The notes beneath the pieces are model-generated. The model was not told the origin of the DNA. It did no database searches and saw only the letters and a program-made list of their open reading frames with translations. Positions 7,410 to 14,396 of a stretch of DNA of 15,530 nt are shown piece after piece. Source of the stretch: DATARH01 sp035507475 (GTDB lineage: Bacteria; Pseudomonadota; Alphaproteobacteria; ATCC43930; CGMCC-115725); contig DATJOB010000269.1 in assembly GCA_035507475.1 (NCBI GenBank), forward strand, positions 1 to 15,530, given 5' to 3'. The stretch's first letter is position 1. The number at the start of each line of letters is the position of its first letter. The translations under genes were made by a program, and so were the position numbers.

Positions 7410-9020
7410 TCACCCGACGCTGCCGTCGGCGGCGCGCCGGAGCACCGCGCCAGGCGTCGCGCCGGTATGGCGGGCTTCGTCGACGACGATGACGCCGTTG
7501 ACGATGACGCTGGTGCGCGCGCCCGACGGGTAGCGGTGCGGGTCGGCGTAGGTCGCCAGGTCCCTGAAGTCGGCCGGGTCGAAGATCGTCACGTCGGCGC
7601 GCCAGCCACGGCGCAACAGGCCGCGCTCGCGCAGCTTCAGCGCCTTGGCCGTGGCGCCGGTCATCTTGTGGATCGCCGCCTCGAGCGGCAGCAGCCCCTC
7701 CTGCCTCACATAGCGGTCGATGACCCGCGGGAAGGTGCCGTAGAAGCGCGGGTGCGGCATGCCCTGGCTCACCGTGCCGTAGGTCGCGACGCAGTTGCCG
7801 TCGGAGCCGACGAGCGCCGCCCTGTCGCGCAGGATGGTGCGGATGTCGTCCTCGCCGATCGAGGTGATCAGCACCCGCGTCGCGCCGTTATCGGCGATCA
7901 GGTGATCGCAGAGCTGGTCGATCGGGTCCTTGCCGGCGGCTGCGGCGAGCGCGGCGACGGTGTGGCCGGCGCTGTCCGGCCGGTTCGGCGAGATCGAGAC
8001 CTGGACGCAGTCCCAGCCCGGGATGCGGCCCCAGTTGTTGAGCCCGCTTGCCGCGATTTCCTGCGCGATGCGGGCGCGCTGCTGCGGCTCGCCGAGGCGC
8101 GCCAGCATCGCCGCGTTGCCGCCGACCTGCACCCAGGGCGGCAGCAGGTTCTTCAGCGGATTGGCGCCGGCCGCGTAGGGGTAGGCGTCGCAATCGACCT
8201 CGAGCCCCTCCTCGCGCGCCGCTTCGAGCATCGCGAGCACGGTCGCCGCCTTGCCCCAATTGTTCACGCCCGAGCATTTCAGGTGGACGATCTCGACATG
8301 GATCCGGTGCGCGCGGGCGACCGCGATCGCCTCCTCGACGCTGGCGAGAATGCCGTCGCTCTCGTCGCGGACATGGGTGAAGTAGCCGGCGTTGTGCCGC
8401 TTGGCGACGGCGCAGAGGCGCATCAGCTCGTCCGGCGCCGCGAAACTGCCGGGCGGGGTGAAGAGGCCGGACGAGAAGCCGAGCGCGCCCGCCGCGAGCC
8501 CCTCTTCCAGCAGCTCCTCCATGAGCCGGAACTCGGCCTCGCCCGGGGCGCGGTCGTCGAGCCCCATCGCCATCAGCCGCAAGGTGTTGTGCCCGACCAG
8601 CATGCCGGCATTGACCGCTGCCGCGGGGAAGTCGTCGAGATAGGCGGAGAAGCTCGTCTCGCGGAACGGCAGCCACGGTGCGCCGCCCGACAGGTAGTCG
8701 GCGAGCAGCTGCGTCTTGCCGGGCAGCACCGGCGCCACCGAGAAGCCGCAATGGCCGATGATCTCGGTGGTGACGCCCTGGCGGACCTTGCTCTCGGCCT
8801 TGGGGTTGATCGGCAGCACGAAATCGGAATGGGTCTTGATGTCGATAAAGCCCGGCGTCACCGCCAGCCCGGCCGCGTCGACGACGCGCGCCGCCTGCGC
8901 CGGCAGGTCGGGGCCGAGCGCGGCGATGCGCCCGCCTTCGATTGCCAGGTCGAGGCGCTCGCCGGGCCGGCCGCTGCCGTCGATCACCGTGCCGCCGCGG
9001 ATGAGGATATCCCAGGCCAT
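7410..9020 (-). CDS. D-aminoacylase / N-acyl-D-amino-acid deacylase family amidohydrolase
   Basis: 536 residues; ATG at 9020 with GGAGGG about seven bases upstream. The N-terminal sandwich domain (I-R-G-G-T-V-I-D-G-S-G) leads into P-G-F-I-D (56-60) and a TIM-barrel. Residues matching the tightly bound zinc of Alcaligenes D-aminoacylase are C91 (G-H-C-G-F-S), H216 (F-T-H-V-R) and H246 (E-I-V-H-L-K-C), with catalytic D407 (G-S-D-G). The usual H-x-H after P-G-F-I-D is K62-T-H64 here. The C-terminal part (about 470-515) returns to the sandwich domain (A-D-V-T-I-F-D-P). The family hydrolyses N-acyl-D-amino acids, dihydropyrimidines or related amides; the exact substrate is not readable. It would act in the cytoplasm, as no signal peptide is seen. 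It stands alone, divergent from the GST-like gene. Confidence 0.88.
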   Translation of the reverse strand: MAWDILIRGGTVIDGSGRPGERLDLAIEGGRIAALGPDLPAQAARVVDAAGLAVTPGFIDIKTHSDFVLPINPKAESKVRQGVTTEIIGHCGFSVAPVLPGKTQLLADYLSGGAPWLPFRETSFSAYLDDFPAAAVNAGMLVGHNTLRLMAMGLDDRAPGEAEFRLMEELLEEGLAAGALGFSSGLFTPPGSFAAPDELMRLCAVAKRHNAGYFTHVRDESDGILASVEEAIAVARAHRIHVEIVHLKCSGVNNWGKAATVLAMLEAAREEGLEVDCDAYPYAAGANPLKNLLPPWVQVGGNAAMLARLGEPQQRARIAQEIAASGLNNWGRIPGWDCVQVSISPNRPDSAGHTVAALAAAAGKDPIDQLCDHLIADNGATRVLITSIGEDDIRTILRDRAALVGSDGNCVATYGTVSQGMPHPRFYGTFPRVIDRYVRQEGLLPLEAAIHKMTGATAKALKLRERGLLRRGWRADVTIFDPADFRDLATYADPHRYPSGARTSVIVNGVIVVDEARHTGATPGAVLRRAADGSVG

Positions 9021-9097
9021 TCGCGCACCCTCCGCCCGTCGTCGCGGCCCCCGGTCCGCGCGTGGCGCGGCCCGCCGCCGACGAGTGGATAGCGGGC

Positions 9098-9114
9098 TTC
9101 GCGGTTATCGCGAA
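9098..9114. promoter_or_regulatory. Palindrome in the divergent intergenic region
   Basis: TTCGCG-gttat-CGCGAA is a perfect 6-bp inverted repeat with a 5-bp spacer. It sits roughly midway in the 167-bp gap between the divergent amidohydrolase and GST-like genes, a usual place for an operator controlling one or both. It could also be chance in GC-rich DNA. Confidence 0.3.
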
Positions 9115-9131
9115 AGCGAAATCGCAGCCGA

Positions 9132-9160
9132 TTGTCCCTGTGCCGGCCGCGCTGCAAGAT
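9132..9160 (+). promoter_or_regulatory. Possible promoter for the GST-like gene
   Basis: TTGTCC (9132-9137) and CAAGAT (9155-9160) are 17 bases apart and lie about 27 bases before the GST-like start codon. The match to sigma-70 consensus is only 4/6 and 3/6, so this is a weak call based mainly on spacing and position. Confidence 0.25.
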
Positions 9161-9187
9161 CGCCGGCGACGAGCGAGGGAGTGCGCC

Positions 9188-9799
9188 ATGAAACTGTTTT
9201 ACGCCGCGGGCTCGCCCTATGCGCGGATCGTCCGCGTCGCGCTGCGCGAGCTGACGCTGTCGGCGGCGACCGACGAGGTCGAGGTGACGCTGCGCGATCC
9301 GAACTCGGCTCTGCTGCCGCACAACCCCGGCGGCAAGGTCCCCGCGCTGCAGCTCGACAACGGCACGGTGCTCAACGAGAGCCTGTTGATCCTCGGCTAT
9401 CTCGACACGAGGCACGCCGGCCGCAAGCTGCTGCCGATGGACGGCGCCGACGGATGGCGGGTGCTGGCGGAGCTGGGCCGCGCCTATGCCTTCCTCGACG
9501 CGGTGACGGTGTGGAACCGGGAGCTTCGCTTCGGACTGAAGGCGCCCGGCGTAATCGCGCTCGAACGCAGCCGCGCCGAGCGCGCGGCGGATGCGCTCGA
9601 CGCGGCGATCGCGGCCGGCGCTTATGCCGGCCCGCTCGACGCGGCGCAGATCGTGCTCGGCGCCGCGCTCGAAAACATCGCCCGCCGGCACAGGGTATGG
9701 GACTGGCGCACCGGCCGGCCGCGGCTCGCACGCTTTCTCGACGAGATCGCCCGTCGCCCGTCCTTTACCGCGACCGTGCAACCCGAACTCGACCTCTGA
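9188..9799 (+). CDS. Glutathione S-transferase family protein
   Basis: 203 residues from ATG 9188, with GAGGGA (9175-9180) seven bases before it; an in-frame upstream ATG (9062) would add 42 residues unlike the family. The N-terminal thioredoxin-like half opens M-K-L-F-Y-A-A-G-S-P-Y-A-R, placing candidate catalytic S9 (or Y11). It continues to N-P-G-G-K-V-P-A-L (46-54) with the cis-proline P52, and N-E-S (63-65), the glutathione gamma-glutamyl-binding E-S pair. The C-terminal half (about 85-200) is helical with the usual A-x-x-x-L-x-x-I pattern and ends near P-S-F. Length is normal. Cytosolic GSTs conjugate or reduce electrophiles using glutathione; the substrate is unknown. It is transcribed divergently from the amidohydrolase, and no functional link is evident. 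Confidence 0.88.
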   Translation: MKLFYAAGSPYARIVRVALRELTLSAATDEVEVTLRDPNSALLPHNPGGKVPALQLDNGTVLNESLLILGYLDTRHAGRKLLPMDGADGWRVLAELGRAYAFLDAVTVWNRELRFGLKAPGVIALERSRAERAADALDAAIAAGAYAGPLDAAQIVLGAALENIARRHRVWDWRTGRPRLARFLDEIARRPSFTATVQPELDL

Positions 9800-9805
9800 C
9801 CGCCG

Positions 9806-9826
9806 ACCGGCCCGGGGCCGGCCGGT
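9806..9826 (+). terminator. Stem-loop after the GST-like gene
   Basis: ACCGGCC (9806-9812) and GGCCGGT (9820-9826) form a perfect 7-bp GC-rich stem with a 7-base loop, starting six bases after the stop codon. There is no T-run after it, so it is not a classical intrinsic terminator; it may act as a 3'-end stabiliser or a weak terminator. Confidence 0.35.
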
Positions 9827-9898
9827 AAAGGGCTGTTAACCCTGTTGCGCTAGCTTGTCCCGAATGGCGCCCCTGCGCTGCACCGGGAGACCGGGCTC

Positions 9899-10264
9899 AT
9901 GATGCGAACCAAGTGGCTGCGCCTTGCGGTGCGCGATCCCGGCGACATCCTGCGCTGGGCCGGCGAACAGGATGCGCGCCGGCTCGACGATTTCCGGCAT
10001 CGCGTGATCCGCGGCCGCGAATTCGTCTCGTTCCGCCTGGTGCCGCGCTACCCGATCGAGATCGGCACCAGCGACATCATCGTCGTCGCGCATGTCGTCG
10101 ATACCCGCCGCCGGCGCGCCGCACGGGCCGCCGCTTCGTTGTGCCGGCATGGCCTGGAAGCCGCCGGCGCGATCCTGGCGGCGATCCCTGCCCGTCCGGC
10201 GCTGGCGCCGGCGGCCGCCGCCGCGCTCCGCCCGCCCGCCCCGGCCCGCCGGTCGCTGCCGTAG
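9899..10264 (+). CDS. Hypothetical protein, 121 residues
   Basis: I do not recognise this protein. ATG at 9899 (a second ATG directly follows) is preceded by GGGAGA about ten bases upstream. Codons 1-70 show strong G/C third-position bias typical of genes here, and the residues look like a folded soluble domain (R-L-A-V-R-D-P-G-D-I-L-R-W-A-G near the start, I-I-V-V-A-H-V-V-D at about 60-68). From about residue 70 on, it becomes a low-complexity Arg/Ala/Pro tail, which may be real or may mean the true end or frame differs. No signal peptide or membrane helix is clear. Overlapping frames on both strands are Arg-rich or acidic shadows and less convincing. Confidence 0.5.
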   Translation: MMRTKWLRLAVRDPGDILRWAGEQDARRLDDFRHRVIRGREFVSFRLVPRYPIEIGTSDIIVVAHVVDTRRRRAARAAASLCRHGLEAAGAILAAIPARPALAPAAAAALRPPAPARRSLP

Positions 10265-10328
10265 AGAACGCGCGCCGGCCGTTTCGCCCGCCGGGCCCCT
10301 GGGTTGCGCGAGAAAGTCGAAATTAACC

Positions 10329-10338
10329 TAAAATTTTA
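10329..10338. promoter_or_regulatory. AT-rich palindrome upstream of the small membrane protein
   Basis: TAAAATTTTA is a perfect 10-bp palindrome inside a roughly 25-bp AT-rich island (about 10317-10341) in otherwise GC-rich DNA, 67 bases before the ATG at 10406. TAAAAT could serve as a -10 element, though no good -35 lies 17 bases upstream. The remaining gap (10265-10405) holds nothing else I can name. Confidence 0.3.
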
Positions 10339-10405
10339 TGGATTTGCCGGCTTCTTCGGTAGTCAATGGCCCGGCAAAACCAAGAACGCTGAGGGCGGCG
10401 GCGCC

Positions 10406-10576
10406 ATGTTCCAGGCCTCTATTGCACGACGCGCCTTGTCGCTGGTCACCGCATGCCTCGGCGGCTTCGGCGTCTTCTGCGTCATTTACAGCTTCGCCTC
10501 GCAGCATATTGCGGCGCAGGCGCTGCTCCTCCTCGGCGCGGCGCTGGCGATCGGCCGTTTCACCCGGGGCGACTAG
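10406..10576 (+). CDS. Small membrane protein, 56 residues, unknown function
   Basis: ATG at 10406 is preceded by GAGGGCGG. The frame stays open upstream to 10304, but codon use there is unlike a gene and the good ribosome-binding site favours 10406. After a basic start (A-R-R at 7-9), two hydrophobic helices can be drawn, at about 10-30 and 33-50, with a short S-Q-H-I turn between them and a charged end R-F-T-R-G-D. Third-position G/C bias supports coding. No family is recognised. The gene converges on the MFS gene with only 11 bp between the two stop codons, so transcripts may overlap. Confidence 0.6.
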   Translation: MFQASIARRALSLVTACLGGFGVFCVIYSFASQHIAAQALLLLGAALAIGRFTRGD

Positions 10577-10587
10577 ACCGCCAGCCG

Positions 10588-11871
10588 TCACTGTGCCGGC
10601 GAGGCGAGCGCATCGGGCTCGCGCCGCCGGCCGGCGCCGATGAACAGCACCATCAGCGCGGCGACGACGCACATCGCGCCGGACAGCATGAACGGCTCCA
10701 GATAGCTGCCCGACGAGCTCCGCAACACCCCGCCGAGATAGGCGGCCGCGGCGCCGCCCACCTGGTGCACCACGGTGATCCAGGCGACCATGATGCCGGT
10801 CCGCTCGGTGCCGACGACGCCGCGCAGCAGCCGCACGGTCGGCGGCACGCTGGCAATCCAGTCGAGCCCGTAGAAGATGCAGAACACCGAGAGCCCGACG
10901 AACGACATGTCGAAGGCGAACGGCAAATAGAGCAGCGACAGCCCGCGCAGCCCGTAATACCAGAACAGCAGGTAGCGGTTGTCCCAGCGGTCGCTGAGCC
11001 AGCCCGACAGCGTACCGCCGATGAAGCTGAAGACCCCGACCGCGGCCAACAGGCCGGCGCCCATCACCTCGCTGAGGCCGTGATCGACGCAGGCCGGGAT
11101 CAAGTGCGTGCCGATAAGGCCCTGGGTCGAGGCGCCGCAGACGAAAAAACCGCCGGCGATCAGCCAGAAATCGCGCGTCCGCACACCGTCGCCGAGCACC
11201 CGGAAAGTCGCCGCCACCGGGTTCCCCGACGCCGCCGGCGCCGGCTGCGGCCCGCGCAGGTCGCCATAGGCGGCGAGCCCGAGATCGGCCGGCCGGTCGC
11301 GCATCAGCAGGATGAGGATCGGCACCAGCGCGAGTGCGGTGCCGGCCACCGCGAGACACATCGCACGCCAGCCGGCGCTGGTCGCCAAGCCCGCCATGCT
11401 CGGCAGAAACGCGAGCTGGCCGGCGGCGTAGGCCCCGGTCAAGAGGCCGACGACCAGCCCCTGCCGCCGCATGAACCAGCGCGTCGCGATATAGGCGGCA
11501 AGGTAGGAGCCGACCATGCCGCAACTCGCGCCGAGCACGAAGCCCCACAACAGGATGAGCTGCCAGGTCTCGCGCATCAGCGGCGACAGCGCGACCCCCG
11601 CCGCGGTGACCGCCAGCGCGACCGTCATCGTCCGGCGCACGCCGAAGCGGTCCATGATCGCGGCGGCGAACGGGCCGACCGCGCCGTTGAGCAGCAGGTT
11701 GATGCTGACCGACAGCGAGATCGTCGCCCGCGACCAGTGGAATTCGTCCTCGAACGGCACGATCAGGATGCTCGGCGCCGCCCGGATGCCGGACATCACC
11801 GCGATCACCAGAAAGGTGACCGCCGCGACAATCCATCCGTAATGCAGGCGTTCGCCGCGAACCGCCGTCAT
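10588..11871 (-). CDS. MFS transporter
   Basis: 427 residues from ATG 11871, which overlaps the stop of the upstream gene (ATGA). About twelve hydrophobic segments are visible, the first at about 13-30 after H-Y-G-W-I-V. The loop between helices 2 and 3 carries the major facilitator signature D-R-F-G-V-R-R (74-80). A related G-W-L-S-D-R-W-D-N-R occurs after the central loop, at the corresponding place in the second half. The central cytoplasmic loop (about 190-215) is charged. The overall pattern (H-Y-G-W start; I-V-P-F-x-x-E-F-x-W-S-R after helix 1) resembles the oxalate/monocarboxylate-type MFS carriers. As the last gene of the operon it is a candidate importer of the carboxylic acid that the operon degrades; this is inference from context. 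Confidence 0.85.
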   Translation of the reverse strand: MTAVRGERLHYGWIVAAVTFLVIAVMSGIRAAPSILIVPFEDEFHWSRATISLSVSINLLLNGAVGPFAAAIMDRFGVRRTMTVALAVTAAGVALSPLMRETWQLILLWGFVLGASCGMVGSYLAAYIATRWFMRRQGLVVGLLTGAYAAGQLAFLPSMAGLATSAGWRAMCLAVAGTALALVPILILLMRDRPADLGLAAYGDLRGPQPAPAASGNPVAATFRVLGDGVRTRDFWLIAGGFFVCGASTQGLIGTHLIPACVDHGLSEVMGAGLLAAVGVFSFIGGTLSGWLSDRWDNRYLLFWYYGLRGLSLLYLPFAFDMSFVGLSVFCIFYGLDWIASVPPTVRLLRGVVGTERTGIMVAWITVVHQVGGAAAAYLGGVLRSSSGSYLEPFMLSGAMCVVAALMVLFIGAGRRREPDALASPAQ

Positions 11872-12953
11872 TCGAGCGACTCGTTGGCGGCGATCTCGAT
11901 GCCGAACCCGGCGAGCCCGACATAGGTGCGGGCGCGCGTCGCCAGGAGGCGGATCGAGCTGATCTGCAGGTCGCGCAGGATCTGCGCGCCGAGCCCGACC
12001 TCGCGCCACTGCTCGGTGCGCTCCTGCTCCGAGGCGGTGCCCTCGCTGACCGAGCGGGTCGGCACCCCGGCGACGCCGGCTCGCAGATAGACGAGCACCC
12101 CGCGCCCCGCCGCCTTGAAGCGCTGGAACGAGGCGTGGATCGGCTTTGCGCCGCCGAACACGTCTTCGACGACATTGGCGCGGTGCAGCCGGGTCGGCAC
12201 GTCGCGGCCGTCGCCGACCGCGCCGTAGACGAAGGCGTATTGGTGGACCTTGTCGAACGGGGTGACGTAGACGTAACCGGTGAACTCGCCGATCTCGGAA
12301 GCGACCTTGAACTCGGCGACCCGGGTGACGAGCTTCTCGCGCGCCTGCCGGTAGGCGATCAGGTCGGCGACCGCGATCCGCCGCAGCTTGTGACGCTCGG
12401 CGAAGGCCGCGACCTGCTTGCCGCGCATGACGGTGCCGTCGTCATTGACCAGCTCGCAGATCGCCGCGACCGGCTCGAGCCCGGACAGCCGGCAGAGATC
12501 GACCGCGGCCTCGGTGTGCCCGGAGCGCATCAGGACGCCGCCATCCTTGGCGATCAGCGGGAAGATGTGCCCCGGCCGCACGAAGTCGCCGGCGCCGGTA
12601 TTGCCGTTGGCGAGGCCGCGCACGGTCGCGGTGCGCTCCTCGGCGGAAATCCCGGTCGTCGTGCCGTGCCGGTAGTCGACCGAGACGGTGAAGGCGGTGC
12701 CGTGGATCGCGTCGTTCTCGGCGACCATCGGCTGCAATGCCAGGCGGCGGGCAATCTCGCCGGTCAGCGGCGCGCAGACGATGCCGCAGGTATGGCGGAT
12801 GATGAACGCCATCTTGTCGGGCGTCGCATGCGACGCCGCGATGATCAGGTCGCCTTCGTTCTCGCGGTCGTTGTCGTCGGTGACGACGACGATCTCGCCG
12901 CGCCCGAAGGCCTCGACCGCGTCCCGGACACTCGCTTGCGCCAAATCCGTCAC
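11868..12953 (-). CDS. ribB: 3,4-dihydroxy-2-butanone 4-phosphate synthase fused to a degenerate GTP cyclohydrolase II domain
   Basis: 361 residues from a GTG that overlaps the DUF6285 stop (GTGA at 12953-12950), with GAGGG just upstream. Residues 1-205 are a complete RibB domain: D-D-N-D-R-E-N-E-G-D-L (26-36) with the Mg-binding acidic residues, T-C-G-I-V-C (55-60), H-G-T-T-T-G-I-S (96-103), and R-S-G-H-T-E-A-A-V-D-L (143-153). It makes the butanone phosphate precursor of riboflavin from ribulose 5-phosphate. Residues about 208-361 follow the RibA fold (G-R-G-V-L-V-Y-L-R at 283-291; G-A-Q-I-L-R-D-L at 322-329; V-G-L-x-G-F-G at 345-351). The zinc-binding cysteines and catalytic loop of GTP cyclohydrolase II are gone: the C-x(n)-C-D-C segment is replaced by E-D-V-F-G-G-A-K-P-I-H-A, with no Cys after residue 166. 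GTP cyclohydrolase activity is therefore not expected. A RibB-only role, or a structural or regulatory C-domain, is likely. Confidence 0.88.
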   Translation of the reverse strand: MTDLAQASVRDAVEAFGRGEIVVVTDDNDRENEGDLIIAASHATPDKMAFIIRHTCGIVCAPLTGEIARRLALQPMVAENDAIHGTAFTVSVDYRHGTTTGISAEERTATVRGLANGNTGAGDFVRPGHIFPLIAKDGGVLMRSGHTEAAVDLCRLSGLEPVAAICELVNDDGTVMRGKQVAAFAERHKLRRIAVADLIAYRQAREKLVTRVAEFKVASEIGEFTGYVYVTPFDKVHQYAFVYGAVGDGRDVPTRLHRANVVEDVFGGAKPIHASFQRFKAAGRGVLVYLRAGVAGVPTRSVSEGTASEQERTEQWREVGLGAQILRDLQISSIRLLATRARTYVGLAGFGIEIAANESLE

Positions 12954-13351
12954 CGACCCTCGTTGCCAGCCTCGCCGATCCCGTTGGCGGCGAGGAATTG
13001 CGGGTTCGCCTCGCGCAGCCTGGCGATCGTCAAGCGCCATAATATCGCGCGCGCCGCCGCGGCGCGCGACGGGGCAGTTTCGAAGGCTCCGTTGCGCAGA
13101 TCGACGGCGAGGCGGGCGAGCAGGTCCGCTTCCGACTCTGCCGCCGGCGCTTTATAGAACGCGGCCAGCGCCGCCCCGACCGCAGCCGCCCAGCGCTCGC
13201 CCGCGCGCATCTCGCGGGCCGCGATCGCCATCGTCGTCGCGATCAGGTGCGCGTCGCGCCGGCGCTCGGGCGGCAGCAGCGGCGCCAGCTCGTCGAGCAG
13301 CAGCTCGCGCGCCAGCGCCAGCAGGTCGACGGTCGCGGGCAGGTCACGCAT
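12950..13351 (-). CDS. DUF6285-type small protein, probable kinase partner (LvaB-like)
   Basis: 133 residues from ATG 13351, with GAGGCGG a few bases upstream; it overlaps the kinase gene by 8 bp and the ribB stop/start by 4 bp. The protein is predicted all-helical and very Ala/Leu/Arg-rich, without Cys, signal peptide or membrane helix. The pattern L-L-x-x-A-R-E-x-L-L-D-E-L-x-P-L-L near the start and A-T-T-M-A-I-A-A-R-E-M in the middle resembles the DUF6285 family, which is usually found next to APH-type kinases. In the levulinate operon of Pseudomonas putida a small protein, LvaB, is required with the kinase LvaA; the size and position here fit that role. I assign the family from pattern memory and gene context, not a search, so the LvaB parallel is inference. 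Confidence 0.65.
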   Translation of the reverse strand: MRDLPATVDLLALARELLLDELAPLLPPERRRDAHLIATTMAIAAREMRAGERWAAAVGAALAAFYKAPAAESEADLLARLAVDLRNGAFETAPSRAAAARAILWRLTIARLREANPQFLAANGIGEAGNEGR

Positions 13352-14396
13352 TCGCCGCCTCGCGGTCGAGCAGCAGCAGCAGTTCGAGCTCGCATTCGGT
13401 CGCGCGCCGCCCGGTGATCGCGGTCGATAGGCTGCGCGCGCCGCCGACGCGCACGCGGTCGCTCTGCTGCATCGCGATCACCGCCCAGCGGATGTTGGCG
13501 AAGACTTCCCAGAAGCGCACCCGGTCGGGGTCGAGCGCGCGCCCGCTCGCCGCCTCGTAGCCGCGGTACAAGGCGGCGCGGTCGGCGATGCCGCCGGCGG
13601 CGCGGTCGAGCCGGCCGAACCGCCAGCCCTTGCAGCAGAACCAGCCGATATCCTCGTCGGGGTCGCCCCAGCCGGCGAACTCCCAATCGACGATGCCGGT
13701 GAGCCGGGTGCCGGCGAGGAGATAGTTGCCGGTGCGGAAATCGCGGTGGCACAGCACCGGCGGCAGCGCTTCGGGCGCATGCGTCTCGGCCCAGCGCAGC
13801 GCCCATTCCAGGACCGGGCGCGGTTGCGGATGGCCGTCGAGATAGCCGCGGAACCTGGCGATCGCCGTCGAAACCCCGCCATATGGCGGCAGGAAGCCGA
13901 GATCGTCGCGCGGCGGGCGGATCGTCTGGAGGCGAGCGAGTTCCTGCCCGAGCCGCTCGGCGAGCGCGGGGCGCGCCGCCTCGAGCTCCGGTGCCAGCGT
14001 GATCGGCCGACCCGCGGCGCTGCCGGCGAGCCGGCGCATGACGAAGAACGGCCGGCCGAGCACCGCGCGGTCGGCGCAGGCGAAGAGCGGCTCGGGCACC
14101 GTCACGCCGGCGGCGAAGGCCGCGCGCAGCACCGCGAACTCCGCGATCCGCCCGAGGCTGCCCGGCACGCCGGTCGCCGCGTCGCTGCGCAGCACCAGGC
14201 GTTGCGGCCCGGCCAGGCTTCCGCCCTCGAAAACCGCGTCGATGCCCCAGTTCTCCTGGATCGCGCCGCCGGCCAACAGGGCGATGCGGCCGATCTCGAC
14301 CTGCGCCGCGCCACTCGCCGCGGCGAGAAACGCGGCGAGCGCCTGCTGTCGGTCGGCCGGCGCCGTCTCAGATGGCGGCAACGCCGTGGCCGCCAT
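13344..14396 (-). CDS. APH-fold phosphotransferase, probable hydroxyacyl-CoA kinase (LvaA/ACAD10-like)
   Basis: 350 residues. ATG 14396 gives a 29-bp overlap with the SDR gene; no strong ribosome-binding site decides between this and a TTG at 14381. It is an aminoglycoside phosphotransferase-type kinase: N-lobe L-A-G-G-A-I-Q-E-N-W (41-50) and L-V-L-R (67-70), F-F-V-M-R-R-L-A-G hinge (117-125), catalytic loop C-H-R-D-F-R-T-G-N (216-224: H217, D219, N224), and metal-binding I-V-D-W-E-F-A-G-W-G-D-P (235-246: D237). The V-L-R and F-V-M-R/E pattern is that of the kinase branch related to LvaA and the kinase domains of ACAD10/ACAD11, not of antibiotic kinases. Members phosphorylate 4-hydroxyacyl-CoA so that phosphate can be eliminated. 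The substrate here is inferred from neighbours: acyl-CoA ligase, SDR and the small DUF6285 partner. Confidence 0.85.
   Translation of the reverse strand: MAATALPPSETAPADRQQALAAFLAAASGAAQVEIGRIALLAGGAIQENWGIDAVFEGGSLAGPQRLVLRSDAATGVPGSLGRIAEFAVLRAAFAAGVTVPEPLFACADRAVLGRPFFVMRRLAGSAAGRPITLAPELEAARPALAERLGQELARLQTIRPPRDDLGFLPPYGGVSTAIARFRGYLDGHPQPRPVLEWALRWAETHAPEALPPVLCHRDFRTGNYLLAGTRLTGIVDWEFAGWGDPDEDIGWFCCKGWRFGRLDRAAGGIADRAALYRGYEAASGRALDPDRVRFWEVFANIRWAVIAMQQSDRVRVGGARSLSTAITGRRATECELELLLLLDREAANA

Noticed and set aside
9836..10150. Minus-strand 104-codon frame overlapping the orphan plus-strand gene
   Set aside because: Acidic, His/Asp-rich shadow composition with no sensible ribosome-binding site; the plus-strand frame has better codon bias and protein-like segments.
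12041..12056. A 16-bp identity (CCTCGCTGACCGAGCG) shared with 1913-1928, encoding Ser-Val-Ser-Glu in both the RibB fusion and the ActC N-terminus
   Set aside because: Only two copies, both inside coding sequence and encoding the same common codons; flanks do not match, so I see no evidence for a dispersed repeat or insertion.
13344..14396. Aminoglycoside resistance kinase
   Set aside because: The fold is shared, but the N-lobe and hinge pattern and the acyl-CoA ligase/SDR/DUF6285 context point to the metabolic branch of the APH family, not to antibiotic phosphorylation.
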